The notes under the pieces are model-generated. The model made no database searches, was not told the origin of the DNA, and saw nothing but the letters and a program-made list of their open reading frames with translations. A program made the position numbers and the translations under genes. This document shows positions 1 to 8,708 of a stretch of 64,000 bases of DNA, piece after piece. The stretch is taken from the NCBI GenBank assembly GCA_030425145.1, contig JAUHVK010000023.1, positions 1 to 64,000 of the forward strand, written 5' to 3'. Each line of letters opens with the position of its first letter. Within the stretch, counting starts at the first letter, position 1. This stretch comes from Alphaproteobacteria bacterium (GTDB lineage: Bacteria; Pseudomonadota; Alphaproteobacteria; Rhodobacterales; Rhodobacteraceae).

Positions 1-142
1 AAACGTCGGCGCATGAGATGGTCACCACGGGGCGCGCATCGCGTTGCTGTTACGCGGGCTGCTGTCCTTGACGGCAGGCTAGGTGTCTCAAAGCGGGCCG
101 CTTGACCACCAGCTTTTGCCCACTCCCGATATGCTTTGAAGC

Positions 143-1282
143 ATGGGTAGTCTCACAAATAACGGCACCAAAATCGAGGATTCCGACGTGTCGGACGCAG
201 AGATTTCGAGCTCGGCACGCCATACCGCACCGGACAGTGACGCGCGCGACGAGAGAACCTCTCGGAACGGAGCCTCAATCGCACTGCCCGCCCATGTGGC
301 CGGCTCCGGCGCGCTCGACCAGCTGATCGACACCGCTCGCGACTACGCCGAGGCCTCGACGGCTTGGAACACGAACAAGGCCTATGCGGCCGACTGGAAA
401 CACTTCAGCCGCTGGTGCCGGTTGAAAGGCACGGAACCTCTGCCCCCCTCGCCCGAGATGGTTGGACTTTATGTGGCTGATTTGGCTGCACCAACCGGGA
501 AGGCCCCTGCCCTTTCGGTCTCCACGATTGAGCGTCGTCTCTCGGGCCTTGCCTGGAACTACAGGCAGCGCGGGTTCACTCTCGATCGCAAGAACCGCCA
601 CATCGCCACGGTTCTGGCCGGGATCAAACGAAAGCATGCGCGCCCGCCAGTCCAGAAGGAAGCGATCTTGCCTGAGGACATCCAGGCCATGGTGGCCACC
701 CTTCCTTTCGATCTCCGCGGGCTTCGAGACCGGGCGATCTTGCTTTTGGGCTATGCAGGCGGCCTGCGCCGTTCGGAGGTGGTCTGCCTCGACGTGCACA
801 AGGACGATACGCCGGACTCCGGCGGCTGGCTCGAGATCTTCGACAACGGCGCGCTGCTGACGCTTAACGCCAAAACCGGGTGGCGCGAGGTCGAGGTCGG
901 CCGCGGCTCAAGCGACCAGACCTGTCCCGTCCACGCGCTTGAGCAATGGCGACACTTCGGACGCATCGACTTTGGGCCGGTCTTCGTGCGCATCTCCCGG
1001 GATGGCAAAAGCGCCCTAGAGGCGCGCCTCTCCGATAAGCACGTCGCGCGACTGATCAAAGCGACCGTTCTAAAGAGCGGCGTCAGGTCCGATCTGCCGG
1101 AAGCCAAACGGCTGGCAATGTTCTCCGGGCATTCCTTGCGCGCCGGGCTCGCCTCGTCGGCAGAGGTTGATGAGCGCTATGTTCAAAAGCAACTCGGACA
1201 TGCGTCGGCCGAGATGACCCGGCGCTATCAGCGCAGGCGCGACAGGTTCCGGGTGAACCTGACAAAAGCCGCAGGGCTGTGA
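143..1282 (+). CDS. Tyrosine recombinase / site-specific integrase
   Basis: A 379-residue tyrosine recombinase that would cut and rejoin DNA at a specific site. The N-terminal half looks like a SAM-like core-binding domain (around residues 60-160). The catalytic half shows the first Arg in GLRRSEVV (around 209), the HxxR box HSLR (330-333), a GHAS motif (352-355) and the nucleophile Tyr in RRYQRR (about 362). Its length is normal for plasmid integrases and resolvases. It stands alone at the window edge, ahead of a recombinase remnant and the replicon, so it may act in plasmid multimer resolution or belong to a mobile unit whose other end lies outside. The start was chosen as the first ATG; the first 50 residues are low-complexity and a later start is possible. 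Confidence 0.85.
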   Translation: MGSLTNNGTKIEDSDVSDAEISSSARHTAPDSDARDERTSRNGASIALPAHVAGSGALDQLIDTARDYAEASTAWNTNKAYAADWKHFSRWCRLKGTEPLPPSPEMVGLYVADLAAPTGKAPALSVSTIERRLSGLAWNYRQRGFTLDRKNRHIATVLAGIKRKHARPPVQKEAILPEDIQAMVATLPFDLRGLRDRAILLLGYAGGLRRSEVVCLDVHKDDTPDSGGWLEIFDNGALLTLNAKTGWREVEVGRGSSDQTCPVHALEQWRHFGRIDFGPVFVRISRDGKSALEARLSDKHVARLIKATVLKSGVRSDLPEAKRLAMFSGHSLRAGLASSAEVDERYVQKQLGHASAEMTRRYQRRRDRFRVNLTKAAGL

Positions 1283-1391
1283 TGCCCAGGATTCTTGGCG
1301 TGTTTGGTGAAGCGCTAAGATGAAATTCCAGCGCTTCAGTTTCAGCTTACTGTTTCAATTGAAATCGGGAACTAAACGCGACAACGGCTAC

Positions 1392-1790
1392 ATGGAGCGT
1401 CTGAACGAGACGGCACAAGATTGGGTGCCCCATGTGCGCCGGTTGCGACCCGACTTGGCCTGGGAAGACGTGGTGCGCATCATCAACGGCCCATTGCCCG
1501 AGGCGCGTCGCTGGACCCAAAGCCGTCTCTTGCGCGCTGTGAATGCCTATGTCCGCGACGGCTTCCTGCCGGCCGAGGTGCTGGCCCGCGCCGGGCGCCG
1601 CGAAACCGACGACCGTCTGCCCGCCATAGTTGCCGGCATCAAGGGCGCGGACCCCGACATCACGCTTCAGGCGATCTGCACCCGGCTGGAAGCGATGCGC
1701 GAACGCACACCACGTGGCCGCACGAGATGGCAGCCTTCTTCGGTGAAAATGCTACTGGAGCGGGCTGAGAGGCTGGGGCTGCTCGATTGA
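1392..1790 (+). pseudogene. C-terminal remnant, probable serine recombinase
   Basis: A 132-residue reading frame starting MERLNETAQDW. The tail (RERTPRGRTRWQPSSVKMLL) resembles the C-terminal DNA-binding part of resolvase-like 'recombinase family' proteins, where PRG..W.PSSV..LL..A is typical. There is no serine-recombinase catalytic N-terminus in the window: the preceding gene is a tyrosine recombinase in good shape. I infer a truncated or decayed recombinase. An upstream in-frame start at 1320 would add an unrelated hydrophobic stretch, so I prefer the ATG at 1392. It could instead be a small intact DNA-binding protein. Confidence 0.45.
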
Positions 1791-1994
1791 GATTCCCGAG
1801 AATCGCCCATCCGATTCTGCCGACTGATTTCTGTACGCACTCACAATACATCTTGTGGTCACTACGTAGTTGGCAACGAGGTGTTGAAGTAGAGCGAGAG
1901 CGCAGTCGCCCAAGACGCTGATTTTTAACAGTTTACCGTCGACAGAAATCGGTGCCTTCAACGCCCCCAGGCCGCTCAACGGTTTGGTCTGGAT

Positions 1995-2003
1995 TTATCC
2001 ACA
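1995..2003 (+). promoter_or_regulatory. Perfect DnaA box upstream of repA
   Basis: TTATCCACA matches the strict DnaA box exactly. It lies about 45 bp before the chosen repA start, in the otherwise gene-free 1791-2047 stretch that must carry the repABC promoter. A host DnaA contribution to replicon expression or initiation is an inference. Confidence 0.5.
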
Positions 2004-2047
2004 ATATCTGTTAAGCTTTGCAAAACAATAAAGACTTGAGGGCAGTG

Positions 2048-3229
2048 ATGAACGGGATACGGGCCTCCCAGAGATTTGAAGTCATGTCCAAGCGACTTGG
2101 TAGTCGGTTGCGTGAACATGCGCAGGAAACCTTCCCACCGGACGCTCAGAAGGGCCTCCGACGCTTCGCCATGCGGGAAGCGGCTGAACTGCTTCGCATT
2201 AATCAGAATACCTTTCGCCATCATGTGTCAAACCTCGAAGGCTTTCCCGAAGGTGTCCTGGAGGGCGGCAACCGCCGTAGCTTCTCTGCAGAGGAGATGG
2301 TCGAGGCACAACGCGTACTTCTCGAGACTGGAAGGATCAAGCCAGAAGAACACCCGCACAGAAGACCGGGAGAGGCTTGTCAGGTCTTGACGATTTTCAA
2401 CCTGAAAGGTGGTTCGGCAAAGACTTCATCTGTTGCCCATGTAGGACAACTACTGGGTCTCCGCGGATACCGGGTCTTGCTGATCGACCTCGACAGCCAG
2501 GCAAGTCTGACAAACCTGTTCGGGGTAACTCCCGAGCTTGATCCGGATATGCCAACTTCATACGATCTTATCCGATCCGACGATCCATTGCCCGCAGCAG
2601 AGATCATTCGCAAAACGAACTTCCCGACCGTGGATCTGATCCCGGCATCCATGGACATCATGGAGTACGAGTTTGAGGTCGCCTTGAGCTTCAGACACGG
2701 CGCCACCACGTTCCATAGCCGCATCCGGGAAGCACTTGAGCCCGTCCTCAACCGATATGATGTGGTGATATTTGACACCCCACCGCAGCTGAACTTCTCT
2801 GTGATCTCTGCCCTCTTTGCATCGACCGGGGTCCTGATCCCGCTCAACGCGTCGATGCTCGATGTCATGTCGCTGGCGAGCTTTCTGGGCATGGCGAGCA
2901 ACCTGATGGGCGTCGTAGAGGCACACGCCCCGGAACATGGACTGAACTTCGTGCGAGTTCTGATCACCCGTTACGAAAATACGGATGGTCCGCAGGTGCA
3001 GATTTCGTCTCTGCTTCGGACAGTCCTCGGGGATGCCGTGCTGTCTGCCGAGTTCCTGAAATCAACAGCCGTGGGTGATGCTGCGAACACCCAGCAGAGC
3101 ATCTTCGAGGTCGAACCTCGCGACGTGAATCGCAGAACTTACGAGCGCGCGATCGAGTCCGTCTCGCGCGTGACCGACGAAGTCGAACGCGAAATCCTGA
3201 AAGCATGGGGGCGTAGCCATGGCGCGTAA
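2048..3229 (+). CDS. repA: RepA, ParA-type partition ATPase of repABC
   Basis: The Walker-type ParA ATPase of the repABC segregation system; it moves plasmid copies with RepB and represses the operon. The N-terminal part (residues about 30-90) has the MerR/HTH-like region seen in RepA (PPDAQKGLRRF, then AAELLRINQNTFRHHV). The deviant Walker A is KGGSAKT (120-126), followed by the RGYRVLLIDLDSQASLT motif typical of RepA. I chose ATG 2048 because GAGGG lies 6 nt upstream; an in-frame TTG at 2018 has no visible ribosome site. The length of 393 residues fits the family. The gene overlaps repB by 11 bp, which suggests translational coupling. Confidence 0.95.
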   Translation: MNGIRASQRFEVMSKRLGSRLREHAQETFPPDAQKGLRRFAMREAAELLRINQNTFRHHVSNLEGFPEGVLEGGNRRSFSAEEMVEAQRVLLETGRIKPEEHPHRRPGEACQVLTIFNLKGGSAKTSSVAHVGQLLGLRGYRVLLIDLDSQASLTNLFGVTPELDPDMPTSYDLIRSDDPLPAAEIIRKTNFPTVDLIPASMDIMEYEFEVALSFRHGATTFHSRIREALEPVLNRYDVVIFDTPPQLNFSVISALFASTGVLIPLNASMLDVMSLASFLGMASNLMGVVEAHAPEHGLNFVRVLITRYENTDGPQVQISSLLRTVLGDAVLSAEFLKSTAVGDAANTQQSIFEVEPRDVNRRTYERAIESVSRVTDEVEREILKAWGRSHGA

Positions 3230-4142
3230 GGTCTTCGGGGACTCACTCAAGAACGCGATGGGCAAAACGCCGCCTTCGGACGAGGATCTGGATGTGAAGC
3301 GAACGAGCCCGACTGTAGCTCGCGCACAAGCATCCGTGCTCGAAGAAGATAAACATGCCACGCGGCTGATCGACCCTACCGCCATACGGATGTCCGCGGT
3401 CATGGACCGCATCGATCCAAGCGATGGTCTGGATGAGCTTGTCTCGTCGATCCGCGAGCACGGTCAAAAGGTTCCAGTGCTGGTTCGCCGAACCCAGGAC
3501 GGTGCGCTTGAGATCGTCTATGGACGCCGTCGGCTTCTCGCTTGTCGCCAACTTGGTCAGAAAGTGCGCGCCACGGTCATGGAGATGACCGACGAGGAAG
3601 CTCTCATTGCCCAAGGCGTGGAGAATAATGCGCGTCAAGACCCATCGTTCATCGAAAGGGCTCTGTTTGTCGCCGGGATCATTCGAGAACTTGGGAAAAC
3701 CGACGAAACGCGCAAGAACGCTCAAACGATCGCGTATCGGGCACTTCAGATCGATGAATCGCTCGTCTCGCGGATGAACCGTATCGCTACGGGCATCCCG
3801 ATGGAACTGATCCAGGCTATTGGACCTGCACACGGCGTTGGCCGACGGGTTTGGGAAAAGCTTTTCAGGCTGTGCGAGAAAGACGTTGCGAGAGCCCGAG
3901 AAGTTGCCGGCGAAATCCCTCGCAACATTCCGGGCCCCGACCGTCTCGAAGCGGCGGTTGCCTTGCTGACAGCCACCAAACCATCGACGCAGAAGACACA
4001 CCCCAGTGAGCGCGTGAAGATCGGCCGTAAGGGCAACCGTATCACCATCGATGTGGACGCGGATCTTGTCCCTCGTGTTGAGGAGGCAGTCCGGAAGCTG
4101 GTCACAGAGCTTCTTGACCGCGGTCAAGACAGGCCAGAGTGA
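3219..4142 (+). CDS. repB: RepB, ParB-type centromere-binding protein
   Basis: The 307-residue ParB partner of RepA; it binds the plasmid centromere. It shows the RepB order: a basic N-terminus (MARKVFGDSLKNAM), a ParB/Srx-like nuclease-fold domain with RIDPSDGLDELVSSIREHGQ and YGRRRL (about residues 62-110), then the HTH region with PSFIERALF and ALQIDESLVSRM (about 145-190). The last codons contain one copy of the putative centromere palindrome (4112-4129), a second copy follows directly, and a third sits behind repC. The start overlaps the repA end. Confidence 0.95.
   Translation: MARKVFGDSLKNAMGKTPPSDEDLDVKRTSPTVARAQASVLEEDKHATRLIDPTAIRMSAVMDRIDPSDGLDELVSSIREHGQKVPVLVRRTQDGALEIVYGRRRLLACRQLGQKVRATVMEMTDEEALIAQGVENNARQDPSFIERALFVAGIIRELGKTDETRKNAQTIAYRALQIDESLVSRMNRIATGIPMELIQAIGPAHGVGRRVWEKLFRLCEKDVARAREVAGEIPRNIPGPDRLEAAVALLTATKPSTQKTHPSERVKIGRKGNRITIDVDADLVPRVEEAVRKLVTELLDRGQDRPE
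4112..4129. repeat. parS-like palindrome, copy 1 (inside repB 3' end)
   Basis: TCTTGACCGCGGTCAAGA, a perfect 18-bp palindrome. The same sequence recurs at 4153-4170 and 5483-5500, bracketing the repB-repC junction and repC. In repABC plasmids such palindromes are the RepB-binding centromere that determines incompatibility. This copy is read through as the last codons of repB. Confidence 0.85.
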
Positions 4143-4152
4143 CGACCCCGTG

Positions 4153-4170
4153 TCTTGACCGCGGTCAAGA
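4153..4170. repeat. parS-like palindrome, copy 2 (repB-repC intergenic)
   Basis: The same 18-bp palindrome, extended here to 20 bp (GTCTTGACCGCGGTCAAGAC, 4152-4171). It lies 10 bp after the repB stop and upstream of the ctRNA gene. Confidence 0.85.
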
Positions 4171-4211
4171 CATCAAAAGAAACGAGCAGAGAACGAAAGG
4201 AGGACCGGCTA

Positions 4212-4270
4212 GAAAAAGAAAGACCCCCCGAAAGCGATGCTTCCGAAGGGCCTCAATCAGTCTCGACACC
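4212..4270 (-). ncRNA. Counter-transcribed antisense RNA of repABC
   Basis: The repB-repC gap carries a minus-strand RNA gene. A promoter fits TTGAAA (4302-4297), 17 bp, TATCAA (4279-4274). About 25 bp into the transcript, positions 4250-4224 fold into a 12-bp stem with a 3-nt loop once G-U pairs are allowed, followed by a U-rich run (complement of 4223-4212), which is a classic intrinsic terminator. The predicted RNA is about 55-60 nt, the size usual for repABC ctRNAs, which pair with the repC leader and lower RepC synthesis. On the plus strand TCAATCAG (4253-4260) pairs with CTGATTGA (4270-4277), a possible target stem in the repC leader. Confidence 0.8.
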
Positions 4271-4345
4271 TGATTGATACCCCCAAAACGAATCGATTTC
4301 AACACCGCTCGAGGTGAACGGGGAAGCTTTTTCTTCCGAAACACC

Positions 4346-5479
4346 ATGAGACATGCAACTGAAACAACAACCGCCCTGGCGGAACGGACATCTTTGCCCT
4401 GCCCTAACCCCTACGAGCTTCTGGGCCCAGTTCGCGTACTGAGGAAGGAGCTCGGTCTCACAACCAATGACCTCGCCGTTCTGACCGCGCTCATTAGCTT
4501 CCTACCCCGCAACGAACATGAGATTCAGGACAGCCAGCGACTTACGCTCACTGTCGTGTTCCCATCGAACGCTTCTCTCTCAGAGCGCGCCAATGGACTC
4601 GATGAGAGAACACTTCGACGCAGCCTGGGACGCCTCTCAGCTGCTGAACTGATCGAACGCAAGAACTCAGCAAATGGCAAACGCTTTCCGCTGAGGTATG
4701 GAGGCGTTATCAGAGATGCCTTCGGTATCGACCTGAAACCCTTGATACAGAGGTACGGCTCGCTCGCGACACAAGCCTTGCAACTCACCGAAGAACGCGA
4801 GCGCTTGCGCTCACTGAAGGCTGAGGCGTTGGCCCTACGTGCTTCGCTACTCCAACAGACACGCTTCGATGAAGCAAAGCTCTCTTCCCTCAACATGATC
4901 AGAAATGTCCTGCGTCGAGCAACACTAACCGTTGATGCAGTCCTGAGCGTTATCTCGGAACTTAGAGCCCTCGGAGCCGATACCGACGCAAGCTACGGTG
5001 AACACCATGCCGCAGCAAAAGCTGGTTCCGAAGATAATTTACAAGCTATCGAACACCAACCTTATGCACCAGAATCCAACGATCTGCCCGCCACAAACGG
5101 ACAAAATGTCCGGCACATAGAGTCTATAAAAAAAGATATTAAAAAGATTGCTCCCTCTACGGTCAATCGCGGTGAACAAACCGCAAAAACCAAACCGACG
5201 ATGAACCGAGACCCAGCACGCATGGCATGGGAAGACTTCACCCATGTTGCGGGATTTTTCCCAGAACCGCCGCGTACAGGAGAAGCCCTCACCCGCATTC
5301 TATACGATCTCGGTCGATTGCTTAGAATAAGCCAAGACGAACTGCGGCATGGCATCCAGAAAGCTGGCGCGGGAAAACTGCTTCTCGTCTTCGACTACCT
5401 GATAGCAAGAGCAGACACGATCAAACACCCTGACGCCTATTTCGAAAGGATCCTACGCACACAACTTGCTCCCACATGA
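4346..5479 (+). CDS. repC: RepC replication initiator
   Basis: The initiator of repABC replication, 377 residues from the ATG at 4346. Family signatures are clear: LTTNDLAVLTALISFLP, then LTVVFPSNASLSERANGLDERTLRRSLGRL (about residues 55-90), NGKRFPLRYGG and AFGIDLKPL. An upstream in-frame TTG at 4274 lies inside the ctRNA promoter, so the later ATG is chosen. The C-terminal third is variable and lysine/asparagine-rich, with an AT-rich DNA stretch (5117-5150); in this family the replication origin lies inside repC. The stop overlaps an in-frame ATG of the next reading frame, whose start I place much later. Confidence 0.93.
   Translation: MRHATETTTALAERTSLPCPNPYELLGPVRVLRKELGLTTNDLAVLTALISFLPRNEHEIQDSQRLTLTVVFPSNASLSERANGLDERTLRRSLGRLSAAELIERKNSANGKRFPLRYGGVIRDAFGIDLKPLIQRYGSLATQALQLTEERERLRSLKAEALALRASLLQQTRFDEAKLSSLNMIRNVLRRATLTVDAVLSVISELRALGADTDASYGEHHAAAKAGSEDNLQAIEHQPYAPESNDLPATNGQNVRHIESIKKDIKKIAPSTVNRGEQTAKTKPTMNRDPARMAWEDFTHVAGFFPEPPRTGEALTRILYDLGRLLRISQDELRHGIQKAGAGKLLLVFDYLIARADTIKHPDAYFERILRTQLAPT
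5117..5150. other. AT-rich stretch in repC, candidate origin
   Basis: A 34-bp run with long A tracts (AAAAAAAGATATTAAAAAG) in otherwise about 55-60% GC DNA. repABC origins map to an AT-rich part of repC in characterised plasmids; here the assignment rests only on composition and position. Confidence 0.45.
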
Positions 5480-5482
5480 ACT

Positions 5483-5500
5483 TCTTGACCGCGGTCAAGA
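5483..5500. repeat. parS-like palindrome, copy 3 (downstream of repC)
   Basis: The third exact copy of the 18-bp palindrome (20 bp as TTCTTGACCGCGGTCAAGAA, 5482-5501), 3 bp after the repC stop. It lies inside the apparent 5' extension of the next reading frame, which argues against translation from ATG 5476. Confidence 0.85.
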
Positions 5501-5508
5501 ACAACCGC

Positions 5509-5592
5509 GAGAGGGAAAGGAGTGTTGGTTTGAGGGTGACGGGAAGTGAGACCGGGAGAGTGGCTTCCGACGCCCGTCGTGGAGAAGATCTG
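5509..5592 (+). promoter_or_regulatory. Structured 5' leader (copy A) before parB-like gene
   Basis: Purine-rich leader beginning GAGAGGGAAAGGAGTG. GACGGG (5538-5543) can pair with CCCGTC (5573-5578), enclosing a hairpin GGGAG-AGTGG-CTTCC (5554-5568). The same layout is found before 25965 and 27806, with compensatory G-U change in the outer stem, so this looks like a conserved RNA element. GGAG at 5581 provides the ribosome site. Confidence 0.6.
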
Positions 5593-7749
5593 ATGACGAA
5601 AGCTGTCCAGAAAATCACCCTGTCCCCTTCGCGGGATATCCCTTTCGACAAGCTGGTGCTGAGCCAGTCCAATGTGCGGCGCATCAAGGCTGGCGTTTCC
5701 GTCGAGGAACTGGCCGAAGACATCGCCCGCCGCGGTCTGTTGCAGAGCCTGAGCGTGCGGCCCGTGTTGGCTGACGATGGGACCGAGACCGGCAAGTTCG
5801 AGATCCCGGCCGGTGGCCGCCGGTTTCAAGCATTGTCCCTGCTGGTGAAGCAGAAGCGTTTAGTGAAGACCACGCCCATTCCCTGCATAGTGCGGGATGC
5901 AGCGTCCGAGATCCTGGCCGAGGACGATTCCTTGGCCGAGAACATGCAGCGCGTCGCCCTGCACCCGCTCGATCAGTTCCGCGCGTTTGTGTCCCTGCGT
6001 GACAAGGGCCAGAGCGACGCAGAGATTGCTGCAGCCTTCTTCGTGACGCCGCAGATCGTGAAGCAGCGCCTGAAACTCGCTTCCGTCGCCCCTGCCCTGC
6101 TTGAGATCTATGCCGAGGATGGCATGACGCTGGAGCAGCTCATGGCCTTCACCGTGAACCCCGATCACGCGCGTCAGGTTCAGGTCTGGGATGTGATCCA
6201 TTCATCCTGGAACAAGGAGCCATTCCAGATCCGACGCATGCTGACGGAGACCTCGGTCAGGGTGTCCGACCGGCGTGCGGTCTTTGTGGGTGTTGAGGCC
6301 TATGAAGCGGCGGGCGGCACGATGCTGCATGACCTCTTTCAGGGCGATGACGGCGGTTGGCTCGAGGACCCTGCCCTGCTCGATCAGCTGGTGACGGAAA
6401 AACTCCAGGCCCAGGCTAAGACGGTTGCGGTTGAGGGTTGGAAGTGGATCGAGGTCGCACTCGACCTGCCCTACGGCTACAGCCACGGCCTGCGGTCCTT
6501 GTCCGGTGATCCCGCACCGATGACGGATGACGAAGGCGCCGCTCATGCCAAGCTGCTCGCCGAGTATCGGGCGTTGGAAGAGGAATACGCTGGTCAGGAT
6601 GACATCCCCGACGAGATCGACACGCGGCTTGGCGTGTTGGAAACGGAGATGGAAAAGATTGAAACCCGACCATTGATCTTCGATCAGGCAGAAATCGGGC
6701 GGGCAGGGGCATTCGTCACGCTCGACCGCTACGGCGCGCTGGCAGTCTATCGTGGGTATGTGCGTCCAGAGGATGAGTCCGTTGAGGAGACCGCGGTCCA
6801 GGACGGTACTGATCCTGCGGTCGCGGGGCAGGGGGATGATCGTAATCTCACTGATGGCCATGGCAGTGCCGCTCACGGCGGAACCATCATCATGTCGGAT
6901 GGCCATCCGATCGGAGCTGACCTGCCGGAGGATGAGGATGACGGAGCGCTGAAGCCGCTGCCCGAGCGGCTGGTCATGGAGTTGACGGCCCACCGGACGT
7001 TAGCACTGCGTGAAGCGATCGGGCGCTCGCCCGACGTGGCGTTGACGCTGCTGCTGCTGAAGCTGGTGACGGACACCTTCCGCACCTCCTCTGCTTCGGG
7101 CAGCTGTCTCGAAGCCTCAGTGCGTCAGGTCTATATGTCGGCGCAGGCGCTCGATCTGAAGGACAGCGTGGTGGCAAAGCTGGTCGACGAGCGTCACGCG
7201 GAATGGGAAGCCGATCTGCCGCTTGGCGATGATGCGGCACTCTGGGACTATCTGACGATCCTCGACCAGGGCAGTCGGCTGGCCCTGCTGGCGCATTGCC
7301 TCAGCTTCGGCGTCAACGCGCTGCATGAGAAGGTGAACCCTTACGGGGCAGGCATCTCTGCAGGGGGTCTGACCCGGCGTATGGCGCATGCCGATCTCGT
7401 GGCGCGCGCGACAGGTCTCGATATGGTCGAGGCGGGATGGGAGCCGACGGTCGACACCTATCTCAACCGCGTGCCCAAGGCCCGGATCCTCGAGGCCGTG
7501 CGGGAGGCGAAAGGGGAGGGGACTGCCCAACTCCTCGATCACCTTAAGAAAGGCGAGATGGCCAGTGAGGCCGAGCGCTTGCTGAAGGGCAGCGGCTGGT
7601 TGCCCGAGGTCCTTCGCCGGAACGATCTCGCGGCGCTGAACGGTGAGGGCCATGCCGAAGCGGCGGACAGCGTCAGTGAAGCTGACCTTCCTGCATTCCT
7701 GACGGATGACTTGCCTGCTGAAAGCGCGTCGATGCTGGCCGCGGAATAA
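5593..7749 (+). CDS. Large orphan ParB/RepB/Spo0J-like protein
   Basis: A 718-residue protein with an N-terminal ParB-like domain: DIPFDKLVLSQSNVRRIK, VEELAEDIARRGLLQSLSVR, the GGRRF box and LAEDDSLAENMQRVALHPLDQF (about residues 14-125), then a KorB-type HTH region (PQIVKQRLKLASVAP). The long C-terminal part is acidic in the middle (about 395-460) and then helical, without a family I recognise. Such oversized ParB-like proteins without a ParA partner are common on alphaproteobacterial plasmids; a role as DNA-binding or nuclease-like maintenance factor is inferred. The start is ATG 5593 behind GGAG, not ATG 5476, because 5476 would translate the centromere palindrome and the conserved leader. 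Confidence 0.85.
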   Translation: MTKAVQKITLSPSRDIPFDKLVLSQSNVRRIKAGVSVEELAEDIARRGLLQSLSVRPVLADDGTETGKFEIPAGGRRFQALSLLVKQKRLVKTTPIPCIVRDAASEILAEDDSLAENMQRVALHPLDQFRAFVSLRDKGQSDAEIAAAFFVTPQIVKQRLKLASVAPALLEIYAEDGMTLEQLMAFTVNPDHARQVQVWDVIHSSWNKEPFQIRRMLTETSVRVSDRRAVFVGVEAYEAAGGTMLHDLFQGDDGGWLEDPALLDQLVTEKLQAQAKTVAVEGWKWIEVALDLPYGYSHGLRSLSGDPAPMTDDEGAAHAKLLAEYRALEEEYAGQDDIPDEIDTRLGVLETEMEKIETRPLIFDQAEIGRAGAFVTLDRYGALAVYRGYVRPEDESVEETAVQDGTDPAVAGQGDDRNLTDGHGSAAHGGTIIMSDGHPIGADLPEDEDDGALKPLPERLVMELTAHRTLALREAIGRSPDVALTLLLLKLVTDTFRTSSASGSCLEASVRQVYMSAQALDLKDSVVAKLVDERHAEWEADLPLGDDAALWDYLTILDQGSRLALLAHCLSFGVNALHEKVNPYGAGISAGGLTRRMAHADLVARATGLDMVEAGWEPTVDTYLNRVPKARILEAVREAKGEGTAQLLDHLKKGEMASEAERLLKGSGWLPEVLRRNDLAALNGEGHAEAADSVSEADLPAFLTDDLPAESASMLAAE

Positions 7750-7761
7750 CGTGTTCCAGCA

Positions 7762-7782
7762 GGGGGCGGAGATTCCGCCCCC
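7762..7782 (+). terminator. GC hairpin after parB-like gene
   Basis: GGGGGCGGA, a 3-nt loop GAT, then TCCGCCCCC: a perfect 9-bp stem 12 bp after the stop. No T run follows, so it may be a processing or weak termination hairpin. Confidence 0.55.
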
Positions 7783-7848
7783 AATCACCCTATAGTGTAA
7801 CAATATCAATAAGATGAGTGCGATTACTCGCATTCGGAATGAGGAATC

Positions 7849-8322
7849 ATGTCTGCAACAACCATCATCGACACAGCCCCCCTCGGGGCGCTCATTCGCT
7901 ACACTGACGGCAGCCCCAAGCCACCGGCACGCTTCACCAAGAAACTGGCGGCCTGGGAGCGCTCGAACGGCGTCGGCCGCCTCGTGAAAAAGGAACCACC
8001 CCGGCCTTACGCGACCTGGACGGCTCCCGCGTCGTTCACGCTGCATGAGGGCAATTTCTCCTCGGAGGGGGTGATCCTCGTCACCATCATGCGCAGCCAT
8101 TCGGCTGACAGCGCCCTGGTCTTCGAGGTGACCGAGCAGCCGAAGCCCGGGCAGGTGCGCGTGCTTCTCGACTTCGGCGGCAACACCGAGCTGCTGCATT
8201 TGGCGGAATCTGTCACTGCGGCCGAGCTTTGGATCGCCAAGGAAGGATACCGCAATGCGCGACTTGAAATCGTCGGCGATGAAGAGGGCGAAAGGGCAGG
8301 GGGCGCGGACCTGGCCGCCTGA
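7849..8322 (+). CDS. Conserved-looking hypothetical protein, 157 aa
   Basis: I do not recognise a domain. The protein starts MSATTIIDTAPLGALIRYTDG, has a basic, proline-containing N-terminal third, a beta-rich middle (SFTLHEGNFSSEGVILVTIM) and an acidic end. There is no signal peptide or membrane segment. It follows the ParB-like gene by 99 bp, in the same direction, and is followed by a hairpin, so it is probably a separate short transcription unit (AATGAGGA lies just before the ATG). Codon use looks like that of its neighbours. Confidence 0.7.
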   Translation: MSATTIIDTAPLGALIRYTDGSPKPPARFTKKLAAWERSNGVGRLVKKEPPRPYATWTAPASFTLHEGNFSSEGVILVTIMRSHSADSALVFEVTEQPKPGQVRVLLDFGGNTELLHLAESVTAAELWIAKEGYRNARLEIVGDEEGERAGGADLAA

Positions 8323-8340
8323 GCCCAACTGAAACCGAGG

Positions 8341-8360
8341 GGCCCGCCCAAGCGCGGGCC
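8341..8360 (+). terminator. GC hairpin terminator-like
   Basis: GGCCCGC (8341-8347) pairs with GCGGGCC (8354-8360) around a 6-nt loop, 18 bp after the stop of the 157-residue gene. Only a short TCTC follows. Confidence 0.5.
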
Positions 8361-8708
8361 TCTCAACCATCACAACCTTGTCCTTTCAGTTCGCGGGGCA
8401 CCAAAGGATCCATCCCCAAAGAAGAAGTCTTCAACCAAGAGCGTGGCCGGGAGGCTGGCGGCGTTCCAAGCATCAGCGGGACAACCGGCTCCTGACGTTG
8501 GGGGACCATCCCCCGCTCGCCATTCCCTTCCTTGGCCCGAATCCCGGGCTCAAAATCAACCCGCGAGGGGTCGGACTACGGGCAAGCCCGTGCCGCCGGA
8601 TGGATTCGGGCAAGCCGAACGCACCCGGTGATGTCAGCCAGTATTCGGGCCTGCGGGGTCCTGTCGCGCGGGGGATGGTCCCCCGCCTCCAAGACAGGAG
8701 CCAAACAG
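8361..8708. other. Gene-poor stretch with short hairpins
   Basis: 348 bp without a convincing gene. Reading frames on both strands here are arginine/proline-rich shadows. Two related hairpin-like strings occur (GGGGGACCATCCCCCG near 8501 and GGGGGATGGTCCCCCG near 8673), which may form a long-range structure in the leader of the small gene at 8709. Confidence 0.4.

Noticed and set aside
5476-5592. ATG 5476 as start of the ParB-like gene (overlapping the repC stop)
   Set aside because: It would translate the centromere palindrome and the conserved structured leader; the ParB-like similarity begins after ATG 5593, which has its own ribosome site.
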